Positions 6,515 to 9,976 of a stretch of 9,976 bases of DNA are shown here, one piece after another; within the stretch, counting starts at the first letter, position 1; every line of letters begins with the position of its first letter. The notes under the pieces are model-generated. The model was not told the DNA's origin. It made no database searches and saw only the letters and a list, made by a program, of their open reading frames with translations. The stretch is from an uncultured Ruminococcus sp. (GTDB lineage: Bacteria > Bacillota > Clostridia > Oscillospirales > Ruminococcaceae): the NCBI GenBank assembly GCA_937902395.1, contig CALGTV010000116.1:1-9976 (forward strand), read 5' to 3'. A program made the position numbers and the translations under genes.

Positions 6515-8725
6515 ATGAAACATAAAGATATACTTGCAGCTGCTTTGGCTGTATGCCTTTCTACCGCTCTCATAGTTGCTTTTTCGCTATTTCATCCGCA
6601 GTACACAGTTATAATATTAATCGTGTATTTCCTTTCGCTTATCATTACAGCTTCTATTGTATTTATAATAGGCAGAATTTATGCTAAAAATAAATCATCT
6701 GTTGATACCGAGGATTTCTTAAAAGTAATCGAAAATCTTGAATCAGAATTTATTGTATGGTCAAATGATTTTTCATATATCCGTATGAATAAGCGTATCC
6801 GTGACCTTCTCGGCTTTTCTGTTGAGGAAAGCTGCACAAAGGAAGCCATGCTTAAAGCGTTCGGTTTGCAAAAAATAGATGAAAAAGAAGTAAATGCTAT
6901 AGTATCAGAAAATTATCAGTGCAGTTTTGTCACTCCTGAAAAAAAGCATGTTTCAATAGCGTGGAGTACATCTCTTTTCAAAGGATTTAAACGGAAAAAT
7001 CTCTATCTCAGCACGGGCTTTAATATGACTGAACTGAAGAAAATGAGAACAAACCTCGCGAGCGCTAATGACTTTTTTAATTCCTCTATGGAACTTGCGG
7101 AAATTGGTGTTATCATGAGTACAGACAGAAAAAAGTATGCTGCTTCTTCTGAAACTGTACGTATGTTTTGTCTTAATAGTAATAGTATAACTTTCGATAA
7201 ATTCCGTTCACTTATTCATCCAAATGATAGAATACACTTTGAGCATGCTGTCAATTCTCCTAATGAATGCGGTGATGTTAGGAAAATTGAACTCCGCATA
7301 AAAAAATTGAATGGTGCAAGTTATCGCTGGTATAGCTTCCGTTACAAATCAATTAAGGGTACTGATAATACCCGTCCGCTTTTTGGCGGTGCTTTGTTGG
7401 ATATAACAGACGAAAAGGAAAAGGATATGCTTATTGAACGGCTTGCTTATATTGATGAGGTAACGGAAATTGCCAATCGCAACAAGCTTGTTACAATGGG
7501 AAAGGAAACCTATGAGTGCAGCCGTACTCTAAAATACAGCTATTGGATAATCGTTGTAGATATTGATAGATTCCATATCATAAACGATACCTGTGGTTAT
7601 GAAAACGGAAATTATATTCTTAAAAATTTTGCTCATATTCTTTATAAATTTGTTACTCCGGGCGGACTTGCTGCACGTATCAGCGGCGATAATTTTGCAC
7701 TGGTTCTCCGAGATTATGGCGATGATGATTTGCCTTCACGTACAGCAAAGGGTATACAAGAAGAATTTGCCAAGCTTGCTGTTAATGATTTTTCGGCTGT
7801 AAATCTTAGCTGTTCAGTTGGTTTCTCAAAAATTCCCGATGACGGAGATTCATTTATTGATGTTTTGGAACATGCGGAATTTGCTCTTAAAACAGGAAGT
7901 GGTCAGACTGGCACTATCTGCCGTTATGACCCAAGTATGCATGATTCCATAATCGGCATCACAGAGCTTGAAAAATCACTTGCGCTTGCAATTGACAATA
8001 ATGAGCTTCATTTATTCTATCAGCCTAAAATTGACTTGAAAACAGGCAAGATTATGGGTGTAGAGGCGCTCATCCGTTGGATTAAGCCTGATGGAACTGT
8101 GATTACTCCTGATTCATTTGTTCCTATTGCCGAAAGGTCACGTCTTATTGGCAAAATCAGTGAATTTGTACTAAACGAGGGTTGTCGTCAGAATGCCTTA
8201 TGGCAAAAGCTTGGATATCCCAAACTTGTAATGTCTATTAACTTTACATCTAATGACTTTTATCAGACAGACCTTAAAGAGCGTGTTCTTGATGCCCTTG
8301 TACGCAATGGACTTGACCCAAAATGGCTTGAAGTAGAATTGACAGAAACACTTGCTCTCAGCGATATTGATTTTGCCGTTGCTCAGATGAACAAGCTTCG
8401 GGAGCTTGGCGTGAAACTTGCGATGGATGACTTCGGAACGGGATATTCTTCTCTCAGTTACCTCCAGATTCTGCCAATTACTCTGCTGAAGCTTGACAGG
8501 TCATTCATTACAGATATTCAGCATGATAATATAGCTTATGAGATTGTTTCAGCAGTGATAAGTATTGCTAAATCCAAAAAAATTAAAACTATTGCTGAGG
8601 GTGTGGAAAATTCAAAACAGGAAGAAATTCTCAGAAAAGCAGGTTGTGATTACGGTCAGGGTTTCCTCTATGGCAGACCAATGCCTGCGGAGCAGCTTGA
8701 AAAATTGCTTCAAAAATATATCTGA
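6515..8725 (+). CDS. Membrane-anchored PAS-PAS-GGDEF(degenerate)-EAL protein, likely c-di-GMP phosphodiesterase
   Basis: A 736-residue protein with two N-terminal TM helices (about 6-25 and 31-53), two PAS-like regions (about 65-175 and 185-300), a GGDEF domain (about 310-470) and an EAL domain (about 482-736). The GGDEF site is degraded: the signature reads SGDNF (390-394) and the upstream DIDRFHIIND and GYENGN stretches lack the usual Lys, His and Asp. The EAL site looks complete: EALIRW (517-522), Asn576, Glu608 in ELTET, DDFGTGYSSL (638-647), Lys659, AEGVE with Glu695 and Gln715 in GQGFLYGRP. The likely reaction is c-di-GMP to pGpG, with the GGDEF part acting as a GTP-sensing or structural module; the allosteric role is inferred from family precedents. 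The ATG at 6515 was preferred over an in-frame GTG at 6503 because GAGGGTG (6499-6505) then acts as a ribosome binding site 9 nt upstream. It is divergent from the two-component operon. PFK follows 76 nt later with no clear promoter, so read-through is possible. Confidence 0.93.
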   Translation: MKHKDILAAALAVCLSTALIVAFSLFHPQYTVIILIVYFLSLIITASIVFIIGRIYAKNKSSVDTEDFLKVIENLESEFIVWSNDFSYIRMNKRIRDLLGFSVEESCTKEAMLKAFGLQKIDEKEVNAIVSENYQCSFVTPEKKHVSIAWSTSLFKGFKRKNLYLSTGFNMTELKKMRTNLASANDFFNSSMELAEIGVIMSTDRKKYAASSETVRMFCLNSNSITFDKFRSLIHPNDRIHFEHAVNSPNECGDVRKIELRIKKLNGASYRWYSFRYKSIKGTDNTRPLFGGALLDITDEKEKDMLIERLAYIDEVTEIANRNKLVTMGKETYECSRTLKYSYWIIVVDIDRFHIINDTCGYENGNYILKNFAHILYKFVTPGGLAARISGDNFALVLRDYGDDDLPSRTAKGIQEEFAKLAVNDFSAVNLSCSVGFSKIPDDGDSFIDVLEHAEFALKTGSGQTGTICRYDPSMHDSIIGITELEKSLALAIDNNELHLFYQPKIDLKTGKIMGVEALIRWIKPDGTVITPDSFVPIAERSRLIGKISEFVLNEGCRQNALWQKLGYPKLVMSINFTSNDFYQTDLKERVLDALVRNGLDPKWLEVELTETLALSDIDFAVAQMNKLRELGVKLAMDDFGTGYSSLSYLQILPITLLKLDRSFITDIQHDNIAYEIVSAVISIAKSKKIKTIAEGVENSKQEEILRKAGCDYGQGFLYGRPMPAEQLEKLLQKYI

Positions 8726-8801
8726 TAAATATGGAAATCCTCATAGGCAGAGGAATCCGTAAAATAAAGCAGTAAAAATTATAAAAATTGGAGGTTTTAA
8801 A

Positions 8802-9976
8802 ATGAGACGAATTGGAATTCTGACAAGCGGCGGTGATTGTCCGGGACTTAATGCTACTATAAGAGGCGTGGCGAAAGCATGCTATGAGCAGTTTGGCGAA
8901 GATAACGTTGAAATTATAGGTATTTCCAACGGTTATTACGGTCTTATCAACAATTTGTGTAAGGAAATGACACCTGATTCTTTTTCAGGTATTCTTACAC
9001 AGGGCGGAACAATTTTTGGTACAAAGCGCCAGCCATTCAAGATGATGCAGGTTATCGGTGAAGATAATGTTGATAAAGTAAAAAATATGAAAGAGACATA
9101 CAAGAAGCAGAAACTTGATTGTCTCCTTACTCTCGGCGGAAACGGAACACACAAGACTTCAAAGCTGCTTTATGATGAGGGACTTAACGTTATAGGTCTT
9201 CCAAAGACAATCGACAACGATATTTTCGGTACAGATGTAACTTTTGGATTCCATACAGCAGTTGATATAGCAACAGATGTTATCGACAGACTTCATACAA
9301 CAGCCGCAAGTCATAGTCGTGTCCTTGTGTGTGAGGTTATGGGAAACAAAGCTGGTTGGCTTACTCTCAATGCTGGCATTGCAGGCGGTGCAGATATAAT
9401 TGTAATCCCTGAAATTCCATACGATATTGACAAAATCTGCGACGCTGTAATGGCAAGAAGTGCATCAGGAAAGACATTTTCTATTCTTGCAGTTGCTGAG
9501 GGTGCGTTTGATATTGCAGAATCTAAGATGAAGAAAAAGGAGCGTGCAAAGCTTCGTGCAGAGGCTGGAATTACAACTGCTACAGGTCGTATTGCCGCTC
9601 AGATTCAGCAGAATACAGGCATTGAAGCTCGTGTCTGCGTTCCTGGGCATATGCTCAGAGGCGGTGCTCCAAGTGCATACGACAGAATTCTTTCAACTCA
9701 GTTTGGTGTATTTGCCGCATTTATCGGTGCTCTCGGCCTTGGCTTTACGGTTGTCGAGGCAGCATCCATCGGGATCATCGGTGGTGTGATTGGGCTGCAG
9801 GCGGCAGGAAAGGGTCCCGGGAAGGCCGATGGTGGTATTGCAGTGAGCCGTCACTGTAATTTTGTTGGCGCAGTAGATGAGATCCAGATTGCTCATCAGC
9901 TTGCAAACCGCCGCGATCATCTCCGCCGTAAGCCCCCGGCTGAGAGCCCGCAGCTCTCCGGGGCCGTTTTTCTCGT
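8802..9976 (+). CDS. 6-phosphofructokinase, first ~306 residues; the rest of the frame is foreign sequence
   Basis: Glycolytic enzyme phosphorylating fructose 6-phosphate at C1. The ATG at 8802 follows GGAGG (8790-8794) by 7 nt. PFK motifs run in order: GGDCPGLN (10-17), GGTIFGT (68-74), GGNG (112-115), catalytic PKTIDND (134-140), EVMGNKAGWL (about 184-193), AEGAFD and GGAPSAYDR (287-295). The donor-specificity pair is Gly115 with Lys135 (104 and 124 in E. coli PfkA), a mixed state that leaves ATP or pyrophosphate open. PFK identity ends near residue 300-306 (about 9719). After that the same frame reads decarboxylase beta subunit (to about 9785) and then the antisense of EutB, with no stop before the window edge. 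A natural PFK of this type would need about 50-60 more residues. The frame beyond 9719 is probably an assembly artefact. No clear promoter lies in the 76-nt gap after the EAL gene. Confidence 0.85.
   Translation, partial: MRRIGILTSGGDCPGLNATIRGVAKACYEQFGEDNVEIIGISNGYYGLINNLCKEMTPDSFSGILTQGGTIFGTKRQPFKMMQVIGEDNVDKVKNMKETYKKQKLDCLLTLGGNGTHKTSKLLYDEGLNVIGLPKTIDNDIFGTDVTFGFHTAVDIATDVIDRLHTTAASHSRVLVCEVMGNKAGWLTLNAGIAGGADIIVIPEIPYDIDKICDAVMARSASGKTFSILAVAEGAFDIAESKMKKKERAKLRAEAGITTATGRIAAQIQQNTGIEARVCVPGHMLRGGAPSAYDRILSTQFGVFAAFIGALGLGFTVVEAASIGIIGGVIGLQAAGKGPGKADGGIAVSRHCNFVGAVDEIQIAHQLANRRDHLRRKPPAESPQLSGAVFL
9699..9785 (+). pseudogene. Fragment of Na+-translocating decarboxylase beta subunit (OadB/GcdB type)
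   Basis: In the PFK frame, residues 300-328 read QFGVFAAFIGALGLGF, then TVVEAASIGIIGG. I recognise the conserved membrane stretch of OadB/GcdB/MmdB, which normally continues as ADGPT; here it breaks off right after GG. The protein is a membrane subunit coupling decarboxylation to sodium export. Only about 29 residues are present and GC content is higher than in the genes to the left. The recognition is by eye from family knowledge. Confidence 0.7.
9765..9974 (-). pseudogene. Fragment of ethanolamine ammonia-lyase large subunit (EutB)
   Basis: The minus-strand frame is open to the window edge and reads about 70 residues matching the N-terminal third of EutB: RGLTAEM, AAVCKLMSNLDLIY, CNTTIGLPGTLS, then RLQPNHTTDDPDG. 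E. coli EutB has KGLTSEVVAAVAK, SNADLIYGAK, NTTIGIPGTFSARLQPN and TRDD in the same order. EutB is the catalytic subunit of the adenosylcobalamin enzyme splitting ethanolamine to acetaldehyde and ammonia. Identity stops at DDPDG (9765); the frame then runs into the antisense of the decarboxylase piece and stops at 9693. The GC-rich composition differs from the rest of the window. It is a partial gene from another genomic place or organism. Confidence 0.8.

Noticed and set aside
8733..8758. Imperfect hairpin between the EAL gene and PFK as a terminator
   Set aside because: Stem of 5 plus 3 bp with an internal loop and no T-run on either strand.
9693..9920. Minus-strand frame starting with ATG at 9920 as a small complete gene
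   Set aside because: Its first part is the interior of EutB and its last part is merely antisense to the decarboxylase piece; the start and stop are accidental.
9699..9976. A novel PFK-decarboxylase-EutB fusion or operon as a biological system
   Set aside because: Three truncated, conserved, unrelated genes joined at ~20-nt shared words with a composition change fit an assembly chimera better.
1..9976. CRISPR arrays, tRNA/rRNA genes, insertion sequences, prophage or defence genes
   Set aside because: I found no spaced repeats, cloverleaf, transposase motifs or terminal inverted repeats in the window.

Overview
The window looks like AT-rich DNA from a Ruminococcus-like, plant-fibre-degrading Firmicute (Oscillospiraceae), probably a contig assembled from a gut or rumen metagenome. 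The main clue is a secreted GH5 cellulase ending in a Ruminococcus-style dockerin. Strong GGAGG-type ribosome binding sites, near-consensus TTGACA/TATAAT promoters and the Gram-positive style of the two-component system fit this.

Layout. A hairpin terminator (26-79) sits at the left edge. Minus-strand genes follow: a SulP-family anion transporter (201-1904) with its own promoter, a dockerin-bearing GH5 cellulase (2118-3872) with its own promoter and terminator, and a sensor kinase/response regulator operon (regulator 5624-6301, kinase 4174-5637, overlapping by 14 nt). Between the kinase and the cellulase lies about 300 bp rich in hairpins that contains a candidate small RNA or attenuated leader (about 3970-4101). 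To the right of a divergent promoter region (6302-6514) two plus-strand genes follow: a membrane-anchored PAS-GGDEF-EAL protein (6515-8725) with a degenerate GGDEF site and an apparently intact EAL site, and a 6-phosphofructokinase starting at 8802.

Right edge. From about 9700 the sequence stops being phosphofructokinase. It becomes a short piece of a sodium-pumping decarboxylase beta subunit (OadB/GcdB type), then a piece of ethanolamine ammonia-lyase large subunit (EutB) on the opposite strand. Each switch occurs across about 20 nt that fits both partners, and the composition becomes GC-rich. This is best read as an assembly chimera rather than a natural locus, so the last ~275 bp should not be used for gene-context arguments.

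How the genes work together. The cellulase is exported and should dock onto a cohesin scaffold to cut cellulose or beta-glucan. Phosphofructokinase serves glycolysis of the released sugars. The two-component system and the c-di-GMP phosphodiesterase are divergently transcribed from one intergenic region holding direct and inverted repeats, so shared control is plausible. The direct signal of the kinase and the substrate of the SulP transporter cannot be read from the sequence.
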